Assembly: GCF_965363235.1 (NCBI RefSeq)
Contig: NC_134847.1
Location: forward strand, 58,560,439 to 58,624,438
Length of the DNA: 64,000 bases
Source of the DNA: Mytilus galloprovincialis
Taxonomy: Eukaryota > Mollusca > Bivalvia > Mytilida > Mytilidae
Direction: 5' to 3'
Made by a program: the position numbers and the translations under genes
The notes under the pieces: generated by a model
The model's input: only the letters and a program-made list of their open reading frames with translations
Databases searched by the model: none
What the model was told of the DNA's origin: nothing
Shown: positions 40,601 through 47,734 of the stretch, one piece after another
Layout of the letters: every line of letters begins with the position of its first letter
Numbering within the stretch: the first letter of the stretch is position 1

Positions 40601-43600
40601 ATATAACCCATCAAACAATCTGGAGATGAACAATTTTAAACACAAGTAAGCAGTTATTATACAAACAAGAAACAAAAGAACTGTGTCAACCACACTGTGA
40701 ATTTGAAATGATTGTATCTGGCATTTAATGAAGATTGATGTAAATTTAAAATAAAGAGCGTTGACAAACTAATTTTATAATTTTATAGAGACAATGAATA
40801 TTTTCAGACGAGCTTTATTATTTTTAGGTAAACCTACAAGAAATGAGAAGTTTTTAGCAAGTGTAGCATCAGGGAAGTGGGTTTTACACAAATCTTATTT
40901 TGAAGCTTGTCGTCAAGAGAGACAATTTGTTCAGGTAATGACAGTTTTCATGAAAAGCCGCAGTAAGGTAATTTTATGTTACATAAATAGTTATAATAAG
41001 AAATTTAAATATTGCCTTCTCAAAAAGATTTACAAAGGAGGATATGTCTTTATCTACTGATAGATAAAATTATGTTTGGTACACCTAAATTATTCCAAAG
41101 GATAAACAACAGCAATCCTTCAAATACATGTATATTTATATTTATTACTGTTTCTATACATTAAGTATGATTTACAAACTTGAGCTTGTGTTTATATTTG
41201 TGACTTTTCAGTAAAGTTGTTTTCTTTTTGTATTATCATGCTCTAATATATATTAGACTGGAAATAAAAAACAAAAATTTTTTGTATAACTTTTTTTTTT
41301 ATATTTTTGCATATAATAAGTTATTTATTTCTGTTTTATTCATCCTTGATGCAAGTTTAACTTGATGATTGATCAAATGTGTGAGGGTAAATGTACAGTA
41401 TTTTGTAGTTAATATATCCTATTAATTAAAAGCAACAGTTTCTATAAGTGCTATATATACAGTAATAACTGTATTTGTAGGAAGATTTTTATGAATGGGG
41501 AGGTGATGGTACACAAAGTTTGCTCAATCAACAAACAGCTAAATTGGCAGCTGCTGCATACAGGTGGAGGATCAAAGTTCAAAATACTTTACAGGTCAGA
41601 ATTACATTTTATATTCAATTTTTTGGGTTGTTTGTTATACATTCTATCATTTATGTATTCTCCATTTATTGATTACTTAAATAGTTTAGTAAATTCAAGA
41701 TGTGAATTGTAAAAAATATGAAATAGTGATTTTTTTGATTTTTTTTAATAACACGTGGGTAGCTTTTTCAAGCTAGTTATGTGTATATTGTGGTAAATAT
41801 GAATTCTAAAAGAGCAGCAATTAATTATTTTTCACTGAAGACTGACTCTGTTGATACTGTTGGGTTTATACTTGACAACATGTTATCATAATTTGCACTA
41901 TGTATTTGTTGTGATGCAGATATGAGATAAGGTTAAGTTTTTGTTTATTTCTACAATCTACAACTTTTTTGGTAAAACAACACCAAATATACAATTGTTC
42001 CTCAATCCACAAGATTAGAAACCACAAAAATAAATGAATAATCAGTATGATAATGAGCTATTATTTTATATTTCATAGTCGACTAACCAATGTATAGGTG
42101 CATTTGATGGTTGGACAGTGCTACTGAATTGTGATAAGGTTAAAGATGACAATTTTAAAAGATTGCTAGAGGCAGGAGGTGCTACAGTACTACAAAATAA
42201 GTAAGTGTTTTAAAGTTTTGTGCAATATGACAACTAAGCATATGTTTCCTCCAGTCTCACACACATATTACAAATATTAAAGACCATTTTCAACGATAAG
42301 AAAATACAAAAACAAACCCAAGATACATGTAATTTATCTGATCATAATTATGATAATATATATCAAATCTGAACCAATATCAAATATTAATGAATTTACT
42401 TTGTGGATTTTTACTTTGATTTAAATTTAAATGAAGTTCAAAACTTTGAAAACCTTGAATGGTTAGTTTTTAAGCTTTGAAAGTTCAATATTTCCACTCA
42501 TGTTTGTCTCCCCATATACAACTCTTTATTAATGAAAGTCAAAAGACTTTGTTATCTGCAAAAGCGAAAAATCTAGACATCATCAATGAACATTTTAATT
42601 TTTTAGAAATAGTCTGCATTTCATGTTTAACGATTAATCAATTGTATTTCACTAATTGTAGACCCCCATATGAAGAAAATATATCTGCTTCACATGCATT
42701 CCTTGACCTCAGCAAAAAGCCTTTACAACCTGTAAGTATATCCTAGAGTTCATTAAAGCTATATTTTTAGAATTGCAGCTTGGATTCATCATAATTCAAT
42801 GGGTACAAAGTTTTTATTAAATTCATGGTGAAACTATAAATTTTCTGTAGATTACATTTTGGCCAAAGCACAAAATCAAACATCAAACAAAATCCAATTT
42901 TTCTATAATCCACATCCCCTAAAATTGGTACCCACTAACAAAAAATCCACAGTAATTTGGTGTAGTCGTTATTCAATTGACATTTTTTCATTTCGACTTA
43001 TTGAAAAACCTACACTGGCCATATATTTTATTTTCATTAGAATCCACTGATTTCAGTGACAAAAATAGTGTTACTTTTAGGCAAGTATTACCTAAATCGA
43101 TGTAATCTTCATGTATGAAGTCTTGACATTCCAATGACAGGTATACATAGAGTAACAAAGACCCATAATTATCTGTTATAAGTTATTTATGTGCTGTCCT
43201 GATGATAATGTTTGAACTTGGTTATAAATTGATATATAGACCTTAATCGTATGAATTGTATTTTGTTTTTTTAGTCTGACATACAGGTTCTATTGGGTAA
43301 CAATATACTTTGTCTGAAGCCAGAATTTATAGCAGCTCATCTAACAGACAATCCTCCACCCAATCCTCTGGATTACTGTCCTCCAGATATATCAGGCTTT
43401 GTTTCTTTGTAAGTATTCAACTGTGGTAAATCATTTTAGTAGAAGTTACATTATAAAAGCATTTGTTTATATGCCCCATTTATGGCATTATGTTTTCTGG
43501 TCTGTGCTTCCATTCGTTCGTTCCTCTGTCTGTCCCGCTTCAGGTTCAAGTTTTTGGTCGAGGTAGTTTTGATGAAGTTGAAGTCCAATCAACTTGAAAC

Positions 43601-44167
43601 TTAGTACACATGTTCCCTATGATATAATCTTTCCAAATTAGATTTTTATCTCACTTTCACAGTCAACTGAACATAGGAAATGGTAGTGAGGACGGGGCAT
43701 CCGTGTACTAGGGACACATTCTTGTTTATTTATAGACTATAGAACACAGCCCTCATCGACAAAGGAAATTTTTGAGAAAAGCAAAACACACTTATATTTC
43801 CTAATTGCTAATTTATCAGAGAGAATCAAATCAGAACGCAGTTGTACTACCTTAAAAAAGATATAATTTTCATCTTCCTTTAAATGTTGTTCTAATGCAG
43901 CATCAGCACAAGGCTGTTATTTGCTGCGAGTTGATTCATTAAAAACAGGAAATTATACATTTAATGGAGGTTTCATCATCTTCTAGTTCTAGTTGCCAAA
44001 ATCTTTACATTTATTAATGTATTAACGGCTGTTTGTAGTTTTTCCTAAAAACTTGATTTATTTTTACTTTCAGACCATCAGGTTCAGATAGGAACAAAAG
44101 AAAAGCATTATCTCTTTCATCAACATCAGACAGTGAAAATAAAAGCAAACGCACAAGGAAAAGATAG
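9663..44167 (+). CDS. TOPBP1: TOPBP1, DNA topoisomerase 2-binding protein 1, complete gene (43 coding exons)
   Basis: Nuclear BRCT scaffold for replication initiation and for activating the ATR checkpoint kinase. Exons: 9663-9755, 10172-10314, 12951-12996, 14683-14769, 15398-15505, 15931-16004, 16232-16359, 19128-19193, 19481-19645, 20310-20545, 20951-21024, 21809-21898, 22257-22370, 22929-23068, 23372-23473, 24123-24230, 24447-24556, 27114-27226, 27655-27714, 28475-28603, 28885-29404, 29912-30037, 30362-30430, 30704-30820, 31440-31589, 32089-32175, 32941-33009, 33399-33767, 34096-34175, 35896-35936, 36318-36395, 37238-37273, 37870-37945, 38594-38744, 39405-39453, 39878-39993, 40298-40391, 40828-40934, 41481-41594, 42079-42200, 42662-42731, 43275-43408, 44074-44167. 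They sum to 5055 nt, 1684 aa (human about 1522), with every phase matching. Identity rests on BRCT motifs such as [13 protein letters not shown] and [14 protein letters not shown]. Only the exon 13 donor (AAA/GTTAAC) is doubtful. Confidence 0.95.
11218..11640. repeat. dispersed mussel repeat, copy in TOPBP1 intron 2
   Basis: Shares long stretches with 13262-13675: AATGTGTCAAAG-GACAACAACCC, CTAGTTCAGTGATAATG, GATTATGAGATCTCAACCC and CCCCCTATACCTCTAG. Ends near a GGCTCAATGAAATC string that recurs around 23885. No terminal repeats identified. Confidence 0.8.
11712..12920. mobile_element. hAT-like DNA transposon, non-autonomous, 1.2 kb
   Basis: Begins CAGTGTTCTCCCCAGG and ends CCTGGGGAGAACACTG, an exact 16-bp inverted pair. 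Subterminal AGCACAGCGCT blocks are present near both ends. Flanked by TAGCT on both sides (11707-11711, 12921-12925), a 5-bp duplication shorter than the usual hAT 8 bp. No intact transposase. The right end is only 30 bp before TOPBP1 exon 3. Confidence 0.88.
13262..13675. repeat. dispersed mussel repeat, second copy, TOPBP1 intron 3
   Basis: Direct-orientation relative of 11218-11640, with an extra internal segment ending in the GGCTCCTGACTTGGGACAGG phrase that is also found, partly changed, around 46605. The two copies flank the hAT-like element and exon 3. Confidence 0.8.
16443..16785 (+). mobile_element. tRNA-derived SINE, full-length
   Basis: Pol III promoter in the head: box A TGGTGTAGTGG (16451-16461) and box B GGTTCGATTCC (16495-16505), about 34 bp apart as in tRNA. 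A conserved non-tRNA body follows. Inserted in TOPBP1 intron 7. A fragment of the same body lies inverted at 24735-24866. Confidence 0.88.
17342..18224. mobile_element. piggyBac-like non-autonomous element
   Basis: Starts CCCTTTCAACGCTA and ends TAGCGTTGAAAAGG, inverted with one mismatch, flanked by TTAA at 17338-17341 and 18225-18228. 883 bp in TOPBP1 intron 7. Contains the perfect palindrome CGCGGCATATGCCGCG near 18150. The long plus-strand ORF inside (from 17730) shows no transposase motif. Confidence 0.85.
19725..20035. repeat. dispersed repeat copy with internal 24-bp minisatellite (about 7 units)
   Basis: The 24-bp unit ACCAATTACCATATAGTCAGCTAT repeats about seven times from 19728 to 19898, followed by AATTCAAACAATAAAACCATAGGC-type sequence. 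Unit and tail match the order of a mussel dispersed repeat seen at 46345-46640 (ACCGCATAGTAAGG ... AATTCAAACGAG), so the minisatellite is an internal expansion of that repeat. Starts about 80 bp after TOPBP1 exon 9. The unit is open in both strands' frames by arithmetic, not because it is coding. Confidence 0.85.
20310..22370 (+). CDS. TOPBP1: TOPBP1 exons 10-13: Ser/Thr-rich linker and BRCT3
   Basis: Exon 10 is Ser/Thr-rich and ends in FLDGCK, which joins [16 protein letters not shown] in exon 11, the start of BRCT3. Exon 12 supplies AVTHVILG and exon 13 the tryptophan helix [11 protein letters not shown]. The exon 13 donor must end in phase 2; 22370 (AA/GTTAAC) is the best fit, since the alternatives add hydrophobic sequence unlike the family. 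Confidence 0.85.
21125..21480. repeat. 111-bp tandem duplication within a dispersed repeat tail
   Basis: Two almost identical 111-bp units (21125-21235, 21236-21346) beginning ACCAAGGAAGATTTATC. The downstream tail (AATATGACAGTTCTTG ... GAGTTCAGTATTTTCGTG) is shared with 56310-56475 and 61740-61875. Lies in TOPBP1 intron 11. Confidence 0.85.
22929..24556 (+). CDS. TOPBP1: TOPBP1 exons 14-17: acidic linker and BRCT4
   Basis: Exons 14-15 are charged linker ([11 protein letters not shown] then Glu/Asp-rich). Exons 16-17 encode BRCT4 ([17 protein letters not shown] ... [20 protein letters not shown] ... ATSTWL). Confidence 0.88.
24735..24866 (-). mobile_element. SINE fragment, inverted
   Basis: Reverse complement of the 3' body of the SINE at 16443-16785 (CTACAAGGGTGTCTTTAA and TTTCCTCAAGACCATACTG). 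No tRNA head. TOPBP1 intron 17. Confidence 0.85.
24958..25800 (+). repeat. GGGGGTATAC / 168-bp satellite element
   Basis: Starts with TACCCCCGCTTTAAAAAAG, then a TCCGTC/TCAGTCCG microsatellite (about 25005-25075), then four to five units of a 168-bp tandem repeat: CAGC(T/C)ATACCGTGTGATGCG occurs at 25153, 25321, 25489 and 25657. Ends near CAGTGAGCAGTAGCTCGCAG. A second, inverted and rearranged copy is at 62613-63780. Since 168 is a multiple of 3, long ORFs appear in two frames; they are arithmetic by-products. Confidence 0.88.
25821..25992 (+). repeat. 'GGGGCAT' dispersed repeat, truncated copy
   Basis: 3' part of the family at 26510-26955, abutting the 168-bp satellite element. Ends ACACATTCTT. 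Confidence 0.75.
26510..26955 (+). repeat. 'ATGCCCC...GGGGCAT' dispersed repeat, longest copy
   Basis: Starts ATGCCCCACCTACGATAG and has a CGTCCGTC microsatellite. Its core (CAACTTGAAACTTAGTACAC ... CACTGAACATAGAAAATG) is present twice in tandem, then it ends GGGGCATTCATG. TOPBP1 intron 17, 160 bp before exon 18. Confidence 0.8.
27114..28940 (+). CDS. TOPBP1: TOPBP1 exons 18 to early 21: BRCT5
   Basis: Exons 18-20 and the first part of exon 21 encode BRCT5, including [14 protein letters not shown] (lysine 714, near human K704) and [20 protein letters not shown]. In vertebrates BRCT4-5 binds BLM, MDC1 and 53BP1 phosphopeptides. About 2.5 kb of repeats separates exon 17 from exon 18. Confidence 0.88.
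28885..30820 (+). CDS. TOPBP1: TOPBP1 exons 21-24: disordered linker
   Basis: Exon 21 (520 nt) is mostly low-complexity, charged and Ser/Thr/Asn-rich and gives much of the extra length over the human protein. Exons 22-23 carry the more conserved [17 protein letters not shown] segment that precedes BRCT6 in the family. Confidence 0.85.
31440..33009 (+). CDS. TOPBP1: TOPBP1 exons 25-27: BRCT6
   Basis: Reads [18 protein letters not shown] ... [20 protein letters not shown] ... [30 protein letters not shown], a complete BRCT fold with the Gly-Gly turn and the Trp of the last helix. Flanking phases are all zero. Confidence 0.88.
33399..38744 (+). CDS. TOPBP1: TOPBP1 exons 28-34: basic/acidic linker and ATR-activating domain
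   Basis: Exon 28 (369 nt) is Arg/Ser/Lys-rich and then acidic; exons 29-32 are small (36-80 nt). Exons 33-34 encode [18 protein letters not shown], matching the core of the ATR-activating domain, whose tryptophan (human W1145, from memory) is essential for ATR stimulation; here it is residue 1329. An acidic [10 protein letters not shown] stretch follows. Confidence 0.85.
34337..35360 (-). mobile_element. Tc1/mariner-like transposon, decayed
   Basis: Terminal repeats TACTGACCGACTTTAGAAACG and its inverse CGTTTATAAAGCCAGTCAGTA, each flanked by TA, with about 1.0 kb between. A minus-strand remnant at 34895-35113 resembles the N-terminal helix-turn-helix of Tc1 transposases ([20 protein letters not shown]...). 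Stops elsewhere show it is dead. TOPBP1 intron 29. Confidence 0.85.
36460..36760. repeat. dispersed mussel repeat copy, TOPBP1 intron 31
   Basis: Contains GCTGTGGTATGAGTGCCAATG, CAACTCTCCA and CATTCAAACAGAAAAACTAA, the same order as 46345-46640. Short pieces of this family also occur at 15080-15130, 29640-29830 and, inverted, near 11045-11105. Confidence 0.7.
38269..38309 (+). ncRNA. hammerhead-ribozyme-like motif
   Basis: Stem I GCCT/AGGC (38269-38272, 38306-38309); core CTGATGA (38273-38279); one extra A; stem II GGTCC/GGACC (38281-38285, 38291-38295); core GAAA; short palindromic stem III ACCGGT, then C at the cleavage position (38305). Order and spacing fit a type I hammerhead with a minimal stem III, as described for Penelope-like elements and small metazoan retrozymes. 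The extra A before stem II departs from consensus. Lies in TOPBP1 intron 33 between perfect 16-nt inverted repeats (38248-38263, 38353-38368). Confidence 0.6.
39405..44167 (+). CDS. TOPBP1: TOPBP1 exons 35-43: BRCT7-8 and C-terminal basic tail
   Basis: BRCT7: [12 protein letters not shown] ... [32 protein letters not shown] ... [14 protein letters not shown] (lysine 1479, near human K1317). BRCT8: [15 protein letters not shown] ... [13 protein letters not shown] ... [11 protein letters not shown]. In vertebrates this pair binds BACH1/FANCJ and autophosphorylated ATR. The last exon ends in KRKALSLSS...SKRTRKR, a probable nuclear localisation signal, before TAG at 44165-44167. Confidence 0.93.
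43471..43724 (+). repeat. 'ATGCCCC...GGGGCAT' dispersed repeat, copy in TOPBP1 intron 42
   Basis: ATGCCCCATTTATGGC at the left, GGGGCATCCGTGTACTAGGG at the right, same core strings as 26510-26955. Confidence 0.8.
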
Positions 44168-44287
44168 CATTTATTTTCTTTGTTCTCTGTAAATTAAAAA
44201 CTTGTATTTAATGAATGATCTGTACTATTAAATTTTTATTGAATTCTTTATCTAAGTGCTATCAAAGAAAAAGCATTTTATAAAGTA

Positions 44288-44293
44288 AATAAA
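44288..44293 (+). terminator. candidate TOPBP1 polyadenylation signal
   Basis: AATAAA 121 nt after the TOPBP1 stop codon, followed by T-rich sequence. No other canonical hexamer closer to the stop was seen. Confidence 0.65.
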
Positions 44294-44522
44294 AAGTTGT
44301 TAAACTTCAAATGTTTTCTTTGTAATTATTCATTTGGTAATATGATATTTTCATGTTTCCATATTTCAACCTTTTAAATGGTTCTATTAAAATTGTTGAT
44401 CAACAAATTCAAGGGGAATGTGTATAGGAATCTGTCTGTTTGTTGTAAACTTTGTTCAACTTTATGAAAATCAAAGATACAAAACCGTGTCCTACTCAGA
44501 ACCTTGAAGAAGATTGTATATA

Positions 44523-44789
44523 CAGCAGATTTCAGTCAGTATGTAGCTAATGGTAATATCTTTGGTTAGCTTACTTGTTAGCTGAACCGTGAAGTCATTG
44601 TTAGGTAAGGTATACTACCCTCCTTTTAAAGTAGCTTAGTCCTACAGAGAGATAGATTTTTCATCTGTTGGGCTAGTCTACTATTAAAGGAGGTAAGTTT
44701 ACCTTACCTAACAATGACTTCACGGTTCAGCTAACAAGCAAGCTAACCAAAGATATTACCATTAGCTACATACTGACTGAAATCTGCTG
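44523..44789. mobile_element. long-hairpin TA-flanked MITE
   Basis: Arms of about 90-120 nt are nearly perfect inverted copies (CAGCAGATTTCAGTCAG at the left, CTGACTGAAATCTGCTG at the right; inner GTGAAGTCATTGTTAGG versus CCTAACAATGACTTCAC). Flanked by TA on both sides, so mariner-type MITE. Loop about 25 nt. Lies 0.36 kb downstream of TOPBP1. Confidence 0.88.
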
Positions 44790-45299
44790 TAAATCGATCA
44801 GTCTCAAGACAGTTTCATTGTGGTCTGATTGTAATGAATCTAATGGCTAAGTAAGGAAAACAATTAAAACTTTGTTAGAGCCTGTAAACACTTATGTATA
44901 TTTGTTTAAAGTCTGCAGTTTACGAATAAAAGGAGATGTTTGATATACATCATTTAGACAGTAACCAAACCACACAAAAACCCAAATGTCATCTAGGGGT
45001 CAACATTAGTTTTCAAGTACTTGTATTCAATGATGTCTATACAATTAGTTAATTTCTAATTATCTAGGTCAAAAATTTCTTTGTCCTTTATTACTAGGTT
45101 TGTCTTATTTAATGTGCATAAGCACATTCTGAAGGTTATCTGAATACTATTGGAAAGTTATTTTAAAAGTGGTTAAGATTTCTAGTAAATGGTTACAATG
45201 GATATAAAAAGCTGATAGTTTGAGAAGTTGGGTTTACAGTATTAATGTTTTGTTTATAAATGGACAACATTTTATTTTGTTTTATCAAAAAATTTATTT

Positions 45300-45960
45300 A
45301 TATATAAATAAGGAGATTGCCAATGAGTCGGCAATCCAATAAAGTTCAAATGAAGTGAATAAAGCAATAATAAGCAATCATACAGTCTTCAACTAATAGA
45401 AAAAAAACATACCGTATAGTTGAATATAGAAGGCACCAAATAAAAAAAATATATAATGATTCACTTTTTTTTTTTTGAGAAAACGAAATTATAAAAATTC
45501 ACAATTAAATAAACAATTTGCAAAAAACAAATATGTGGCAATCCTCCCATATCATGGGACAGTGATTCAATGGCACAACACAATAGCTAACTATATGAAA
45601 AACAAATGAGAGAAACAACAATAAACGAAAAAGACTCAATAAAGCTCCTGACTTAAGAAGTACATATAGAATGTGGCTGGATTAAACATGTTTGAAAGCG
45701 CCAACTCTTTACCTTATCTAAGGCTGGTGTAAAAGCCCCACATTTATAGAACAACTTTTGAAAATAAGCTGAAAAGGGCTCAAATCATTAGATCGATACA
45801 TAGCAGAAAAACATATAACAAAGAAACAGACCAGACATAGCAAGGAAATTGCACATCCATCCAAACAAACATGACAAAATAGACGCATAGCACATTTCTG
45901 AGAGGACTCACAGTTAATGACTGCTAGTTTAAAGACAATAACAAGTAATAGAAAAAAATC
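45300..45960. repeat. dispersed mussel repeat (TGTTTGAAAGCGCCAA family)
   Basis: Contains GATTGCCAATGAGTCGGC, GCTCCTGACTTAAGAAG, AAACATGTTTGAAAGCGCC and CTTATCTAAGGCTGGTG, phrases I recall as abundant in mussel DNA. It shares the GCTCCTGACTT block with 46345-46640. No coding capacity. Confidence 0.6.
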
Positions 45961-46344
45961 ATGTTTCTACTACAAAAATATCAATCAGTATGCATCCAAC
46001 ATCTAAGTGATTTAGGGTAAGGATGTCATTAAGAACCAACTTTGTAGAAGAACTGCCTGAGGTCAGAAGTTTTATCCCTGCCTGGTTATTTTTATGATTT
46101 GAAAATGCCATAAGACTGATGAAGTTCACACTTCTAAAATGAAATAAATTAATGCTGTGGTACACTGTTTCTTTGCTGTGACTTTGACATTATTTATGTA
46201 GTATATGATTTTTGAGTGCTAAATCAATAAATCATGTTCATTTTCCTCCATAACAATGACAAGTGTCTTTGTTTTGTGAAAGCTACAGAGCGTTGTTTTT
46301 CGATTGTGGTGTATGCTGTCAACTTTTTAATGTTCTGGCTTATA

Positions 46345-46640
46345 AAAAAAGAAAGATGTGCTATGATTGCAATTGAGACGACTATCCACAAGATACCAAA
46401 ATAATACATTAATTAACAACTATAGGTAACCTTACTGCCTTTAACAATGAGCAAAGCCAATACCGCATAGTAAGGTATAAAAGACCTCGAAATATTTACC
46501 ACATTATGACCATGAAAAACAATTCAAACGAGAAAACTAACGGCTTAATTTATGTACACCCTGAAATATGTTACACATTAACAAAAGCCAACCACTGAAT
46601 TACAGGCTCCTGACTTTGGACAGGCACATACATACATAAT
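46345..46640. repeat. dispersed mussel repeat copy
   Basis: AAGATGTGCTATGATTGC, ACCGCATAGTAAGG, AATTCAAACGAGAAAAC and GGCTCCTGACTTTGGACAG in order. This copy shows the ancestral arrangement from which the 24-bp minisatellite at 19728 can be derived. Confidence 0.7.
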
Positions 46641-47283
46641 ATTTTTTTGTCTGTCTTAAATGTGTCTTACAATTTTTTTTAACTGTTTACTTGTATGCAT
46701 TCCATTTATAGCTCATTGTTTTACTCTTTTCATATAATTTTCTGTCTAGTTAACGAAACGGTCATCTAGATGCTTGTAATGTTTCTGTATTTTGCAATGC
46801 CAAAATCATGCAAATTTACATGACAAAAAATAGTTAAAATTTCTATGTCCCTTATATAGTATTTAGAAGGTTAAAATTGTGTTTGTATAATGAAAATGTA
46901 GTATTATCGACATTTCATAAAAGATATTCACTAAAGCGACGCTAGTTGTAATACGAGATTTTCTCTGACCATAAGACGAATAATAGTAATGAAGAAACTG
47001 TCCTCTCATTTACTATATTATATTAAGTGTAGAAATGTTGTGCAATGTATTACTAGTAATACATTATATCTCAGGTCAGCTGAGAAAGTTTCCCTATATA
47101 GTGTCCGTCTTAGTCATCTTCCTCTTAAACTTTTAAAAAAGATCTTCTCTGAAACCATTTGAATAATTGTTAACCAAACTTAGGCTAAATCATCTAAAGG
47201 TTATCTAGTATAAAGTTGTTGTTTTTCTAGCCAATCAACAAACGGGCAGCCGTAACTATTTACACACTTTATTTTTATTAAAG
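46641..47283. other. intergenic, nothing recognised
   Basis: AT-rich sequence with a weak palindrome near 47058 (TATTACTAGTAATA). No exon, RNA gene or transposon border was seen. Confidence 0.5.
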
Positions 47284-47324
47284 CCTCACTAATGAGTCAT
47301 TAAAGACGAAATGCGCGTCTGGCG
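47284..47324 (+). ncRNA. degenerate hammerhead-like motif
   Basis: CTAATGA (one change from CTGANGA, at the invariant G) at 47289-47295, stem II GTC/GAC (47296-47298, 47305-47307), GAAA, stem III region ATGCGCGT, C at 47319, then TGGCG. It looks like a mutated copy of the same type as 55108-55147, and the G-to-A change should abolish cleavage. Confidence 0.45.
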
Positions 47325-47734
47325 TTCACATTTTTTAATCCTGTTCTCTATGATGAATTTATGAGGCCAAAAGAGTGATAGTATTTCTTATCATTTATGG
47401 TCAGGAAAAGCAAAGAAATTACATCAAAACTTGGTATTGTTTATTTTATTATTTGAACAATTAGAAATACACATTTTCGGCATTTACATAGGTCATTCAG
47501 AAACTATATATCATGACTATGTCCAGCTTTGATACAGATAAAGCTATATGAACTGTAACAATTTATGATATTTGTTTTTAATCAAATGCCTTTTTTTGCT
47601 TATTAGATATTTCAAAGGTTCGAGTTTGTACTATAATACATAGTTTTTCCTTTGTTTTAATGTCTTTAAACGCTATTTTAAGCATTTACTAAGTTCATGA
47701 ATTTGTTCTTCAATGACACTAACATGGAAATCCT

